Positions 1 through 7,833 of a stretch of DNA of 13,711 nt are shown here, piece by piece (within the stretch, counting starts at the first letter, position 1; each line of letters starts with the position of its first letter). This DNA comes from Nitrospirota bacterium (lineage in GTDB: Bacteria > Nitrospirota > Nitrospiria > Nitrospirales > UBA8639): positions 1-13,711 of the forward strand of contig QJYE01000359.1 of NCBI GenBank assembly GCA_003235785.1, written 5' to 3'. Under the pieces are notes generated by a model. It worked only from the letters and a program-made list of their open reading frames with translations. It was not told the DNA's origin and did no database searches. The position numbers and the translations under genes were made by a program.

Positions 1-141
1 GGCATGACCTATGTGCAAATGCCCATTCGGTTCCGGTGGAAACCGCGTATGCACTCGCTGGCCAAAGCGTTGAGCCTCTTGATCAGCAAGAATCTTGGCC
101 CGAATAAAATCAACTGGAGAATGGTAATCGGAGGGTGTCAT
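1..141 (-). CDS. glnS: Glutaminyl-tRNA synthetase, N-terminal 47 codons (runs off the left edge)
   Basis: This enzyme charges tRNA-Gln with glutamine in the cytoplasm, using ATP. The minus-strand translation from the ATG at 141 gives 47 uninterrupted codons. It contains FIRAKILADQEAQ, then VHTRFPPEPNGHLHIGHA, which ends at the window edge. RFPPEPNG followed by HIGH is the class I signature as written in GlnRS; GluRS usually has RFAPSPTG and HIGG at this place, so GlnRS is preferred. The distance from Met to HIGH (about 43 residues) is normal for the family. No clear Shine-Dalgarno sequence precedes the ATG, so translation may be leaderless or weakly initiated, but no better in-frame start lies just upstream. 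Catalytic-core, KMSKS and anticodon-binding regions lie outside the window. Confidence 0.9.
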   Translation of the reverse strand, partial: MTPSDYHSPVDFIRAKILADQEAQRFGQRVHTRFPPEPNGHLHIGHA

Positions 142-290
142 AAAGTAATGAAAGGAATTGAGAATACCGTATGTCTCTCATTCTGTCCAGGAAGGAAGAA
201 CAGGAGACCAGAAAGCATTCCCCCTAATAGAGGATTTGAGAGCCTACAGAGGCCCACCATTTTACAGAATGGAAGGAACGGGAGGTAACA

Positions 291-458
291 ATGGAAGTTT
301 TCTGCCACTCCCCATTAGCAGGTGGCATGATGGCCAGGGATCAAAAACAATCCGCAAGGAAACCCCAATGCCTTTCCAGTCTACCTGGGAAGGAGTTCGT
401 TTGTTTCACTCGAAATCGGCCGCTCAGCCCCGAGGTTGTGCCGTGGTGGATCCTATGA
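291..458 (+). CDS. Doubtful small ORF (55 aa) with a good ribosome binding site
   Basis: I do not recognise this product. The only argument for it is a strong Shine-Dalgarno-like GGAGGT at 281-286, four bases before an ATG that opens a 55-codon frame ending in TGA. The product starts MEVFCHSPLAGGMM, is basic in the middle and contains three Cys and a C-terminal PWWIL. There is no signal peptide, membrane segment or known motif. It fills most of the 311-base gap between glnS and the nuclease-like gene, both on the other strand, and its last six bases overlap the 3' end of the latter. The gap may equally be just the glnS promoter region. Confidence 0.25.
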   Translation: MEVFCHSPLAGGMMARDQKQSARKPQCLSSLPGKEFVCFTRNRPLSPEVVPWWIL

Positions 459-1139
459 GAAAGTTTTAGTATACACAAAGTTCTGACGGACGGACGTTCC
501 GTCTTTGGCAGCTGGGCCGGATTTCACAGGAGCAGCAGCCACTTTTTCTTTCTGCCCCTTTGAAGAATCTTCTTTTTTGCCTTTTGATTCCGATGATTCC
601 TGATAATCTTTGGACTTTGCACTATCAACCGAGACTTCCTCTTCTTGCCCCATTTTCAATTGTCTGGCCCACATATTTGGCTGACAGACAACATTGAAGT
701 TTGGCGCAGGCACGGAATCATCAATGCGCCACAATTCTAATTCCGTGGCATAAAAATTTACGTCATCTCGTGACACCATATTGAGCCAATCCAAACTCTG
801 ACGGATTTCAGCGGTAATTTCTTGTCCCACACAAATCAGAGTCTTCGCTTCCAAGCCAGCCGCATACATAATGAGCTTCCCAAAGGCCTCGGGGCGAATG
901 CCGTCCAAATGACCTAACAAAATGACATAATGCCCGTGTTTCCCATCCTTAGCCAACACCCCGCCAGCCAACGTATCCAAGGCAATCTCTCCACCCGCAG
1001 GTTTCAAGGATAATTCTAGGGCCTCACCTAACATCTCTAAAATTTCTTCTTGCTGAAGCCATGCGGCAAATCCTGCCACTTCGTTGCTCCAGACTTCATT
1101 GACGTTGATTTTTCTCAGCTTCCCAACCGGTTTTGCCAT
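453..1139 (-). CDS. Degenerate PD-(D/E)XK nuclease-like protein (DUF4268 N-terminal-like domain)
   Basis: The product is 228 residues from the ATG at 1139, which follows GAGGGTTGTT. An in-frame extension upstream to 1241 has no comparable binding site and an unlikely composition. Residues 50-160 resemble the nuclease-like domain found before DUF4268: a hydrophobic VLAKDG strand, then YVILLGHLDG, FGKLIMYAAGLEA, a DWLN motif at 117-120, ELELWRI at 133-139 and FNVVCQPNMWAR at 148-159. In that family, as I remember it, the active site is an Asp before the first strand (VDILA-like) and an ENQ-like motif on the next. Here those places read Gly60 and LGH (75-77), so catalysis looks lost. The tail from about 165 is rich in Lys, Glu and Ser and probably disordered. 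No methylase or other restriction gene is adjacent. The domain resemblance is fairly secure; the function is unknown. Confidence 0.7.
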   Translation of the reverse strand: MAKPVGKLRKINVNEVWSNEVAGFAAWLQQEEILEMLGEALELSLKPAGGEIALDTLAGGVLAKDGKHGHYVILLGHLDGIRPEAFGKLIMYAAGLEAKTLICVGQEITAEIRQSLDWLNMVSRDDVNFYATELELWRIDDSVPAPNFNVVCQPNMWARQLKMGQEEEVSVDSAKSKDYQESSESKGKKEDSSKGQKEKVAAAPVKSGPAAKDGTSVRQNFVYTKTFS

Positions 1140-1587
1140 AACAACCCTCAACTTCTCAAAATTGTTGATACCAGCATAGTTTCTTGAAGAATGTATAGGA
1201 CTTATCGACCGCCTAAAAAAAAAGTTAAGGCAAAAAGACACAAAACTCCCTACGCTTGGTTATTGTATGGATTTTCTTCGACATTCTCGTTCTCTTTCAA
1301 AGCCTATTCGAAAATTTTTGACCTCCATGGACCTTTTTACTCCTAGTTTAGTACCGGAGCTATCGCATCTAAACCCACTAGCATTCAGACGCCCACTACA
1401 AAAAAGATAAAATACCCCATTGCTCTTTCTTCGATTTACGTTACAATACGGCCAGTTCGTGATGAGGAAGGCAGATATCCCGGAAGACTGGTTAATCCTT
1501 ATCATGATTGTCCCCCCCCTCTTCGGTCCTCCAAGCCCCAGGATGGGCGTCACGTATCATTGAATTATTTAACAGGAGGTTAAAAAC
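1140..1587. other. Divergent intergenic region, 448 bases, no supported gene
   Basis: This gap separates the minus-strand nuclease-like gene from the plus-strand lipoprotein gene and must hold both promoters. It contains an A-run of nine bases (about 1206-1214) flanked by GCCT and AGGC, a run of eight C (about 1511-1518) and a candidate sigma70-type promoter towards the lipoprotein. Open frames on the minus strand here have low-complexity, protein-unlike translations and no binding sites. I see no RNA gene. Confidence 0.5.
1420..1447 (+). promoter_or_regulatory. Candidate sigma70-type promoter for the repeat lipoprotein
   Basis: TTGCTC (1420-1425) and TACAAT (1442-1447) are separated by 16 bases. 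They would give a leader of about 135 bases before the lipoprotein ATG at 1588. This is a consensus match by eye only. Confidence 0.3.
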
Positions 1588-1917
1588 ATGAAACATGTTT
1601 ATGCAGAAAGTGTACGCTTGCTCGTCGCGTGTTCTCTCGTCATGTTCGTTGCCGCATGTGGTGAGCAGCACGAGGGGCCAGCCGAACAGGCAGGGAAAAC
1701 GGTAGATCAAGCCATTGAAAAAACGACTGAGTCGGTGGGTGATGCCATGAAAAATACGGGTGAGGCTCTCCACGAAGCAGCCGAGGATGCAGGCCATGCA
1801 ATGACGGACGCCATGGAAACTACCGGGGATGCCATTTCAGAGGCCACGGATAGCACAGGAGAAGCACTGGATGAAGCCGCCACAAAAACTGGTGAGGCCG
1901 TAGGATTCAAGGAGTAA
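1588..1917 (+). CDS. Small lipoprotein with 11-residue helical repeats
   Basis: The 109-residue product starts at an ATG seven bases after a perfect AGGAGGT (1574-1580), so strong translation is expected. Residues 1-24 are a signal peptide ending in the lipobox VAAC, so Cys24 should be lipidated. Asp is not at +2 (Gly25), consistent with outer-membrane sorting by the Lol rule if the host is a typical Gram-negative. The mature part is almost wholly Ala, Glu, Asp, Thr and Gly, with Gly58, 69, 80, 91 and 102 exactly 11 residues apart, and Gly36 on the same register. The repeat unit is roughly TGEALxEAxxx. Eleven-residue periodicity is typical of LEA-like and related amphipathic helices that lie on membranes or form right-handed coiled coils. 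The partner is unknown; a stress or envelope-stabilising role is only an inference. It stands alone as a transcription unit. Confidence 0.85.
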   Translation: MKHVYAESVRLLVACSLVMFVAACGEQHEGPAEQAGKTVDQAIEKTTESVGDAMKNTGEALHEAAEDAGHAMTDAMETTGDAISEATDSTGEALDEAATKTGEAVGFKE

Positions 1918-1962
1918 AGTTAACGCACGCCTCTTGAGCAGGTCACCGTCAACAAGCATAAA

Positions 1963-2044
1963 GGTTCCACCGAGACGTCGCGAGAGATTGGATGACATGT
2001 CAGTGTGCCTCAACCAATATTTATAGAGACGTTCCGGTGGAACC
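1963..2044. repeat. Inverted repeat pair downstream of the lipoprotein gene
   Basis: GGTTCCACCG (1963-1972) and CGGTGGAACC (2035-2044) are perfect 10-base inverted copies, 62 bases apart. The right arm is itself part of a short hairpin, GTTCC-GGT-GGAAC (2031-2043). No T-run follows, so this is not a standard intrinsic terminator. It lies in the 298-base gap between the lipoprotein and the beta-barrel gene and could be a processing or stabilising RNA structure. Confidence 0.35.
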
Positions 2045-2215
2045 CTTTCTGGAAAAGCACGAGAAGATTGGGTGATAGGTAAACCCTTCCTAGCTCAAGG
2101 CTCACTCCGCATGGCCGACAACAAGTGATGAAATTGGCCTGATCAATGGGGTATATTATGGTTCGCAAACCTTCATGTTGCTTGAAAATCACCACGAAAA
2201 GGAGATTTGCTGAGA

Positions 2216-2743
2216 ATGCTCGATAAATGGATAAAAACCATTCTGGCAATAACTGGCCTCTTCATTTTGCTCTCATTGAACAATTCTCAAGCCAGGGCAG
2301 AAAATTCTTGGGGATTTGGAACCGACATTGGCTTCCTGGCTGATACCGCTGATGACACGGTGTTTTCTCTCAGCTTTCAAGGTGATTATTTCTTACATTC
2401 AGAGTTTTCTATTGGACCCCAACTGATCATTACCCCGGGTGGTGATTTAACCCAAATCACCTTTGCGGGAATAGCCCGATACCATATCCCTCTAGGATCC
2501 GTTTCCTTGATTCCCTTTGGTGGATTAGGGTTTGTCTATGCGGATTATGAGAGTGGACGGAGGGACGACGATGACGCAAGCTACATTTTCCCGTTTGGGG
2601 CAACCGCCGCCTTTCATATTAGCCGGAAGGTTTCATTAGCGAGCACTCTAATTTTCACATTCCAGGACCTTGACTTGAACAATCGAAGAAATAGCGACAA
2701 CTTCAATATCGGATTGTTGTTCGGTTTTCGTTTTCACCCCTAA
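2216..2743 (+). CDS. Small outer-membrane beta-barrel protein
   Basis: The ATG at 2216 follows AAGGAGA (2199-2205) by ten bases; a TTG at 2207 is in frame but only one base after that site. The product has 175 residues. Residues 1-28 form a signal peptide with a hydrophobic core (ILAITGLFILLSL) and a cleavage site after ARA. The mature part alternates polar and hydrophobic residues in short stretches (FSLSFQGDYFL, FSIGPQLIIT, ITFAGIARYHI, LIPFGGLGFVYADY, FPFGATAAFHI, LASTLIFTFQ, FNIGLLFGFRF). This pattern suggests about eight transmembrane beta strands of the OmpA/OmpW-like size class. An acidic loop (GRRDDDDASY) falls between strands, and an aromatic-rich C-terminus fits BAM-dependent insertion. 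No ligand or transport role can be read from the sequence. Confidence 0.8.
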   Translation: MLDKWIKTILAITGLFILLSLNNSQARAENSWGFGTDIGFLADTADDTVFSLSFQGDYFLHSEFSIGPQLIITPGGDLTQITFAGIARYHIPLGSVSLIPFGGLGFVYADYESGRRDDDDASYIFPFGATAAFHISRKVSLASTLIFTFQDLDLNNRRNSDNFNIGLLFGFRFHP

Positions 2744-2791
2744 AAGCAAGAACAGGGCTTCACTTCGCTCCCCCCAGCTCATTGAAAAGCC

Positions 2792-3334
2792 TCAATCTTT
2801 CAATTCCTCCAAATACCTTGCGATACGATCCAAGGCTTTCGCATTGAGGCGTTTCCCATACCACCGTGGCATAACCCGATCTGAATACCCGGGAACCACA
2901 TAGGCCCCAGGGTTCAAGATAGACTCTTGAATATATTCACGAACGCTCTCCGCCGTCCCTTGGTAATTTGGATCAGCCAGTCGGATGGGTCCATTCACTC
3001 CTAACACGAGCTTTGGTCCTTCTCGCCCTTGAGCGGGTTCAATGCCGGGAATGGTATGACAGACCGCACACCCTGATTGCACAAAAAGTTTCTCAATGGG
3101 TTCATGGCCTGTCGCCAAGGGAACATCAATCAAGGCCACGGCTTTACCGTTTTTCTTCGACCTCACACTGGATTGGAGGCCATCAGCCTTCGAGGTCACT
3201 TGCTCCTCCTGAGAAGAACCCGGCTGCATTACGGAATTCCACGACAACGTCGCCAGAAGGCCACAACCCACAACCAGGAAAACTAAAAAACTTTCTCGCC
3301 CCCCAGAAGGCTTGGGCTGATTCGATTTATCCAT
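2792..3334 (-). CDS. Membrane-attached monohaem cytochrome c
   Basis: The 180-residue product starts at the ATG at 3334, eight bases after AGGA. An in-frame extension to 3565 reads into unlikely basic sequence and is left out. Residues 15-32 are a hydrophobic segment that either anchors the protein or acts as a lipoprotein signal (VVGC at 21-24). A linker of about 50 Ser/Lys/Gly-rich residues precedes one haem-binding CAVCH at 89-93. Met155, in the sequence RVMPRWYG, is the likely distal axial ligand. The C-terminal helix LDRIARYLEEL is typical of class I cytochrome c domains. It should carry one covalent haem on the periplasmic side and pass electrons between membrane complexes. It converges with the beta-barrel gene (48 bases between stops) and is divergent from the hydrolase gene. 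The redox partner is not evident. Confidence 0.88.
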   Translation of the reverse strand: MDKSNQPKPSGGRESFLVFLVVGCGLLATLSWNSVMQPGSSQEEQVTSKADGLQSSVRSKKNGKAVALIDVPLATGHEPIEKLFVQSGCAVCHTIPGIEPAQGREGPKLVLGVNGPIRLADPNYQGTAESVREYIQESILNPGAYVVPGYSDRVMPRWYGKRLNAKALDRIARYLEELKD

Positions 3335-3593
3335 ACACCGTCCTATCTTGAAGCTTATTGTGAAGACTCTTTCCTCTTGGCTCCTGTACCGAAATGAGAG
3401 ATTGCCTGTCAATGAACACCTAGTCAATCCTGACAGAGCAATAGGTTCTACGACGCGAAAATAAACCTTTGGCTCAACACCTTGTCTTGTAGACTTCTTT
3501 TTGGTATCCCCTTCATCAACTAAAGATTCAGTCATATGCAGCCTTAGCACCTTTACACCATCCATACTAAACTAAACATCCCAGGTTCCTTCA

Positions 3594-4577
3594 ATGGTAT
3601 CCCCCTTTCGTCCCCATCCTTTAATTCAAGGCCCGCACCGAATGACGGTTCTCCCACGATGGTGGCCACGAGGAACCACGCCCACCGGCATGCCCACTCA
3701 AGACCGAATCTTCCAAGTCAACGCGGACACAGGACTCCTTACCAAATGTCACTGGCAACTTGCGACAAGCGATGCCCCCACACTCTTGCTTATTCATGGG
3801 CTTGAAGGCTGTACGGAATCGCATTACATGATTGGCTTGGCGCGCAAAGCCTGGACGAAAGGGTGGAACTGCATCCGCATCAATCAACGCAATTGCGGAG
3901 GGTCAGAATACCTGACGCCTACGCTCTACCATAATGGCCTGAGCCAGGATTACGGGAAAATCATTCAAGAACTCACCGAACAAGATCGATGTCAACACAT
4001 CTGGCTGATCGGCTATTCCATGGGAGGAAATCTGACGCTTAAGTTGGCAGGAGAAGTGGGAAAAGGACTTCCTTCACTTCGGGGGGTGGCAGCCGTCTGT
4101 CCAAACATTCGGCCAGCATCATGCGTCCGTGCATTACAACGCCCGTCGAATTGGATCTACCATCAACATTTTTTACGAAGTTTAAAGGCGAAATTGCAGC
4201 GAAAAGCTCAACGCTATCCAGGCAAATGGGATATGGCCCGGCTCCCACATATACAGACCATGTGGGAATTTGACGAGGTCTACACCGCGCCAGACGGAGG
4301 CTATCATGATGCCTACGACTATTATGCCAACAGTGCCGCCGAAAACACGCTCGGCGCGATTCCCGTTCCCACCCTCATCATCACAGCACAAGATGACCCC
4401 TTTATTCCCTATGACATCTTTAGGAATCCGGCCATCCATGAGAACCCCGCCATCCAACTACTGGCACCGACGCACGGAGGCCATTGTGGATTTTTTCAAC
4501 GACGACAACCCCAAGAAGATCCATTTTGGGCCGAAAATCGTATCATAGACTGGATTCAAGATCAGATAACTCGATAA
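3594..4577 (+). CDS. Alpha/beta hydrolase of the YheT/EstB type
   Basis: This is a 327-residue cytoplasmic hydrolase without a signal peptide. The oxyanion region is LIHGLEG (66-72), the nucleophile elbow is GYSMGG with Ser142, the acid is in AQDDPFIP (Asp267 or Asp268), and the catalytic His is in THGGHCGF (His297). The N-terminal HPLIQGPHRMT and the NQRNCGG segment (97-103) match the YheT subfamily (Pfam hydrolase, COG0429), which has esterase activity on short esters in the members studied. Natural substrates are unknown. The length is as expected (about 320-340). The ATG at 3594 has only a weak binding site, with AGG at 3583-3585. It is divergent from the cytochrome gene across a 259-base gap that should contain both promoters. 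The DUF3422 gene follows after 157 bases on the same strand. Confidence 0.87.
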   Translation: MVSPFRPHPLIQGPHRMTVLPRWWPRGTTPTGMPTQDRIFQVNADTGLLTKCHWQLATSDAPTLLLIHGLEGCTESHYMIGLARKAWTKGWNCIRINQRNCGGSEYLTPTLYHNGLSQDYGKIIQELTEQDRCQHIWLIGYSMGGNLTLKLAGEVGKGLPSLRGVAAVCPNIRPASCVRALQRPSNWIYHQHFLRSLKAKLQRKAQRYPGKWDMARLPHIQTMWEFDEVYTAPDGGYHDAYDYYANSAAENTLGAIPVPTLIITAQDDPFIPYDIFRNPAIHENPAIQLLAPTHGGHCGFFQRRQPQEDPFWAENRIIDWIQDQITR

Positions 4578-4734
4578 CCAATACGCATCAACTTTTCTAA
4601 TCTGGCACAGCGGATCATGTAGACTCCCTCTTGCGACCCCGCAGGCAACTACGGTAGAACCTGAATCAGTCATACAACAGGGTCAGCGATTCAAAGAGCC
4701 CATTGCGCTCCACTTTCTTATTTGGTAACCATCT

Positions 4735-6132
4735 ATGAGCCTCAAACCAACCTCTCCGGGAAAAGGTATCCTTCGCCAACTGCACAAAGCTCAAGAAAAG
4801 TATTTCGGGGGATGGGTGGACACACCCGCACACATCCATCACACCGCCTACCGAATGTCCAATCCGGCTCTCGAACGACCCCAAAGCCGGAAAGAATTTG
4901 AACAGCTCCTGAATTGCTTAGGCATTGAAAAGCACAATACCGTGTTGGAGGAAAAAGGAGGCTTTGGGGTCACCACTGGATCGAATGGCGACCGATTAAT
5001 TGCCAGGTGGGAAGCGCACACGGAATATTACAGTTATCAAATTTGGCATATTCCCCAAGACCCGAGCCAACCAGTCGGCTTTGGACCCTTAACCTTTCCT
5101 GGCTATACCTTTCCCTTCTCGCCATTGGGCATAGCTGTCAATGCATTGGATCTTCTCATCACGCCAGCCCACACCTATGACCATGAAGATTTAGCCACGC
5201 GCCTCCCAGGACCGCAAATATATGCCAGCAGGGTGTTAGAAGAGAATATTTCCGTGGCCACCAGCTTCACCCCGGACGAACATGGACGTGAACGTTATCT
5301 CATCTGGGCACCAGACCCCAACCTCCTGCTCCCTAAGCTCCCTCGCCTTATGGATATCCTCATTGCTCTTGAAAATTACACACATCTCATTCTATTACCC
5401 TACAAAGCCTTTTCGCGATCAGTCGATCAGGTGCAAATATACGAGCAGCGCCACCTCTATCAACGCAGTCTGATTACCAAAGAACTCAAAGGAGCCACAC
5501 ATCCCACTCTCCAACAATGGCTAGAAGGACTGACGCAAGACTTTCTGGAAGTCGGACGCTTAGCCGACTCTATGCGGTATCGCCTTTCAGCGTCCGTTCC
5601 CTATGACCGCATTGTTCACAGTAATCTCCAATCCTTACAAGAACAGTCATTGCCATTCGGCCAAACCATCACCGATTACATTCGGTGGAAGATCACCGGC
5701 GTGGCTGATGGCTATCAGCAACTCCTCACAAGAATCCAATCCCTTGAACAAGATTTTGAAGGTACCATCGCGGTCCTTCGCACACGAGTCGAACTCGCAC
5801 GGCAAGAACAAAACCTTCTCCTCCAAGATCAAAACACGAAGCTACTGGCCAGTGTCGATCAAACCACCAAAAGCCAGGCCATCTTACAACACACCGTCGA
5901 AGGGTTATCGGTGATCGTCATCGCCTATTACCTCAGTGGCCTAGCCCATTATCTCTTCAAGGCACTCCATGAGTTGGGATGGCTCCACAACGACACTCTC
6001 GCATCCGGAATCTTTGTCCCCCTGGCCCTTCTCCTCTCATACGGACTCATCACGTGGGGGAAAAATCGCATCCATAAAACCTATTCCCGCTCAAACGACA
6101 TAACTCCTACGGATTCTCCAAGCCCGCATTAA
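4735..6132 (+). CDS. DUF3422 family membrane protein
   Basis: This is a 465-residue protein of the DUF3422 family (COG4949-like), whose function is unknown. Family features visible here are RWEAHTEYYSY (91-101), the long helical middle, LRTRVELARQEQNLLL (348-363) and HTVEGLSVIVIAYYL (386-400). Two hydrophobic helices at about 389-410 and 423-441 form a C-terminal hairpin, so the large N-terminal part is probably cytoplasmic and the protein membrane-bound. The helix just before the membrane (328-385) looks like a coiled coil. The N-terminal LHxxLHARP-type motif usual in the family is not preserved; the region reads LRQLHKAQEKYFGGWVDTP. The ATG at 4735 has no good binding site, but the N-terminal similarity begins right after it. 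Confidence 0.85.
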   Translation: MSLKPTSPGKGILRQLHKAQEKYFGGWVDTPAHIHHTAYRMSNPALERPQSRKEFEQLLNCLGIEKHNTVLEEKGGFGVTTGSNGDRLIARWEAHTEYYSYQIWHIPQDPSQPVGFGPLTFPGYTFPFSPLGIAVNALDLLITPAHTYDHEDLATRLPGPQIYASRVLEENISVATSFTPDEHGRERYLIWAPDPNLLLPKLPRLMDILIALENYTHLILLPYKAFSRSVDQVQIYEQRHLYQRSLITKELKGATHPTLQQWLEGLTQDFLEVGRLADSMRYRLSASVPYDRIVHSNLQSLQEQSLPFGQTITDYIRWKITGVADGYQQLLTRIQSLEQDFEGTIAVLRTRVELARQEQNLLLQDQNTKLLASVDQTTKSQAILQHTVEGLSVIVIAYYLSGLAHYLFKALHELGWLHNDTLASGIFVPLALLLSYGLITWGKNRIHKTYSRSNDITPTDSPSPH

Positions 6133-6196
6133 GCCCCCACCCGCGACCCCTCGAATAAGAACACCAACCGGTAAATATTGCTCACTCACCTTTCCA

Positions 6197-6250
6197 TATT
6201 AAGTATTTAATCTTAAAAAAAATAACTTAAATCCGTGCTAATTTAAGCTT
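6197..6250 (+). promoter_or_regulatory. AT-rich putative promoter region of the HDOD gene
   Basis: This stretch is much richer in A and T than its surroundings. It contains an inverted pair TTAAGT (6199-6204) and ACTTAA (6225-6230) around an A-run. It lies in the 194-base gap before the HDOD gene and is the most likely promoter or regulator-binding area. I cannot pick out one convincing -35/-10 pair. Confidence 0.3.
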
Positions 6251-6326
6251 CAACGCCGAATGTCCGAAAAACATACAACCAAAAAGAATTTGCCAATCGC
6301 TCTCCTTTTACTTTCGAAGGGCCCTC

Positions 6327-7202
6327 ATGAACAACCCGGTAATGAACAGTCCTCAAGAACTCGTCGAACAATGCTCATCACTGGTCTCATTACCTGAGGT
6401 CTACTTACAAGTTAAAAAAGTCATCGATGCGCCAGAATCAACAATGGCCGATCTCTCAGCGGCCATTAGTATCGATCCCGGCATGACTGCAATGGTTTTA
6501 AAGCTCGTCAATAGCGCCTTTTATGGCATGCCACGAAAAGTGGAAACCATATCCCGAGCCGTAGGAATTTTGGGCATGTTACCGATACATGACTTAGTGT
6601 TAGCCGTCTCCGTGACCAAAGCCTTTTCTGGTCTGTCCCAACAAGTCATGAATATGAATATTTTTTGGGCCAATAGCTTTTTTAGTGGATTAGCGGCCCG
6701 AGAATTAGCAAGAAAATGTTTTCTGGTCGATAGCGAACGAATGTTCGTGGAAGGGTTGCTGCGAGATCTGGGACATCTCCTGCTCTACCAATACCTCCCG
6801 GAGCAAGCCGAGGAAGCCATGAAGGCATCGGCCAGTAGCGGAGAGCCCATCCAAGCGGCTGAACTCCGCATCATAGGATTTGATTACACACAAGTGGGAC
6901 AAGCGCTAGTTGACGCATGGCAATTGCCTAAAAATCTAGGGGAAGCAATTCGCCATCAGCATAATCCTGGAGGAACACCAGACCACCAATTTGAAGCAGC
7001 ATTACTCAATATAACCAATGCACTCACAGAAGGATTCCAATCACCAAACGGCCATGGCAATTGGGCAATGTTGATCGCCCCGGAATCATGGGGATTAACA
7101 GGGCTGGATGAAGACGCCACCAAAATTTGCATGCTGGAAGCAGGCAAAAAACTTTCCTCAATGCTGGATCTCATGGAAGAGGCCCAATCTCGCGTCGCAT
7201 AA
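6327..7202 (+). CDS. HDOD domain signalling protein
   Basis: The 291-residue product starts at an ATG six bases after GAAGGG. It is a stand-alone HDOD protein: the domain runs from about residue 10 to 210 and includes LPEV (22-25), ISIDPGM (47-53), KLVNSAFYG (59-67), a long run of helices with GLLRDLGHLLLYQYLP, and QVGQALVDAWQLP before an IRHQH segment. HDOD is an HD-superfamily fold that lacks the full metal-binding set. Family members act as protein-protein or nucleotide-sensing modules in motility, stress and cyclic-di-GMP pathways. No input or output domain is fused here; the C-terminal 70 residues are helical. The gene appears monocistronic. The EAL-HDOD gene lies 2.4 kb downstream, past a decayed region, and a functional link is inferred only from this proximity. 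Confidence 0.88.
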   Translation: MNNPVMNSPQELVEQCSSLVSLPEVYLQVKKVIDAPESTMADLSAAISIDPGMTAMVLKLVNSAFYGMPRKVETISRAVGILGMLPIHDLVLAVSVTKAFSGLSQQVMNMNIFWANSFFSGLAARELARKCFLVDSERMFVEGLLRDLGHLLLYQYLPEQAEEAMKASASSGEPIQAAELRIIGFDYTQVGQALVDAWQLPKNLGEAIRHQHNPGGTPDHQFEAALLNITNALTEGFQSPNGHGNWAMLIAPESWGLTGLDEDATKICMLEAGKKLSSMLDLMEEAQSRVA

Positions 7203-7381
7203 GCTCACGCATGAAATCGCTCTTCCTTTTCACCCATCCAACATCCTACCATCAGTCTTAAGGAATGCTCGATACTGCCACGCAAAAGCCTATAGTTAGG
7301 CAAACACAAAACACAGGAAGGTTGCTCATCACCCACACAACCACTCCGGCAGTCATCTATCAAAAAACTCCCTTGGTGGTG

Positions 7382-7627
7382 TCACCTGCCAATTGCCCTT
7401 TCCATAAAACCTGAAAATCTCGGCGGCCCTCCCGTCGGATTCCATGAAAAAGTCAAAGACATGTTTTCCGGCAAATAACAATTGAGAAATCTCAAAAATT
7501 GTTGATTTGCCAACGCATTACTCACCGTAAAGACATTTACAAAATCCTCCCCTAAACACCCATAAATTTCATAACGATAGCATTCGAATTTTTGAGAGAA
7601 GAATGTTGGAGGCAAAATTATAAGCAT
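7382..7627 (-). CDS. Uncharacterised ORF, possibly a gene remnant
   Basis: I do not recognise this product. The frame is open for 134 codons (7382-7786), but the first part lies in the palindromic repeat at 7755-7833, so a start inside it is unlikely. The ATG at 7627 would give 81 residues. The translation looks protein-like in the middle (YRYEIYGCLGEDFVNVFTVS, then NALANQQFLRFLNCYLPEN and SWNPTGGPPRFSGFMERAIGR). There is no binding site before the ATG, no signal peptide and no known motif. It may be the tail of a damaged gene in the accessory stretch between the HDOD gene and the insertion sequence. The rest of 7203-7750 shows nothing I can support. Confidence 0.25.
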   Translation of the reverse strand: MLIILPPTFFSQKFECYRYEIYGCLGEDFVNVFTVSNALANQQFLRFLNCYLPENMSLTFSWNPTGGPPRFSGFMERAIGR

Positions 7628-7754
7628 TTGTCTATGGGTAAAAAGAATATGTGCCGTTTCGTTCCGGCTGTCTGACCTGTAAATCGCACGCCGAAATCCG
7701 TCCCACCGACTTTCATACCTGTGCGTAATAGGGCAGATATCCCTCTTCTCATCC

Positions 7755-7833
7755 GTCATACCCGCATGTTGGTGGCGTGGATTCATCTAAATTCGGCCAA
7801 GATGGATTCACGATTAGACATGTCGGGAATGAC
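7755..7833. repeat. REP-like imperfect palindrome next to the insertion sequence
   Basis: The left arm begins GTCATACCCGCATG and ends GTGGATTCATC. The right arm begins GATGGATTCAC and ends CATGTCGGGAATGAC. Each arm is about 34 bases with a loop of about 11 bases, giving an imperfect stem. GTCAT-CCCG ends with an internal GGATTCA are typical of dispersed palindromic repeats in many bacterial chromosomes. It ends 26 bases before the left end of the insertion sequence. Confidence 0.6.

Noticed and set aside
1260..1797. Overlapping minus-strand open frames upstream of and across the lipoprotein
   Set aside because: No binding sites, unlikely composition, and overlap with each other and with a secure gene.
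1707..1910. Minus-strand open frame with a repetitive Ser/Ala/Pro/Val translation
   Set aside because: It is the antisense of the repeat lipoprotein gene; its periodicity only mirrors that gene.
3335..3565. N-terminal extension of the cytochrome c frame
   Set aside because: The 77 extra residues are not signal-like, and a hydrophobic segment with a good binding site starts at 3334.
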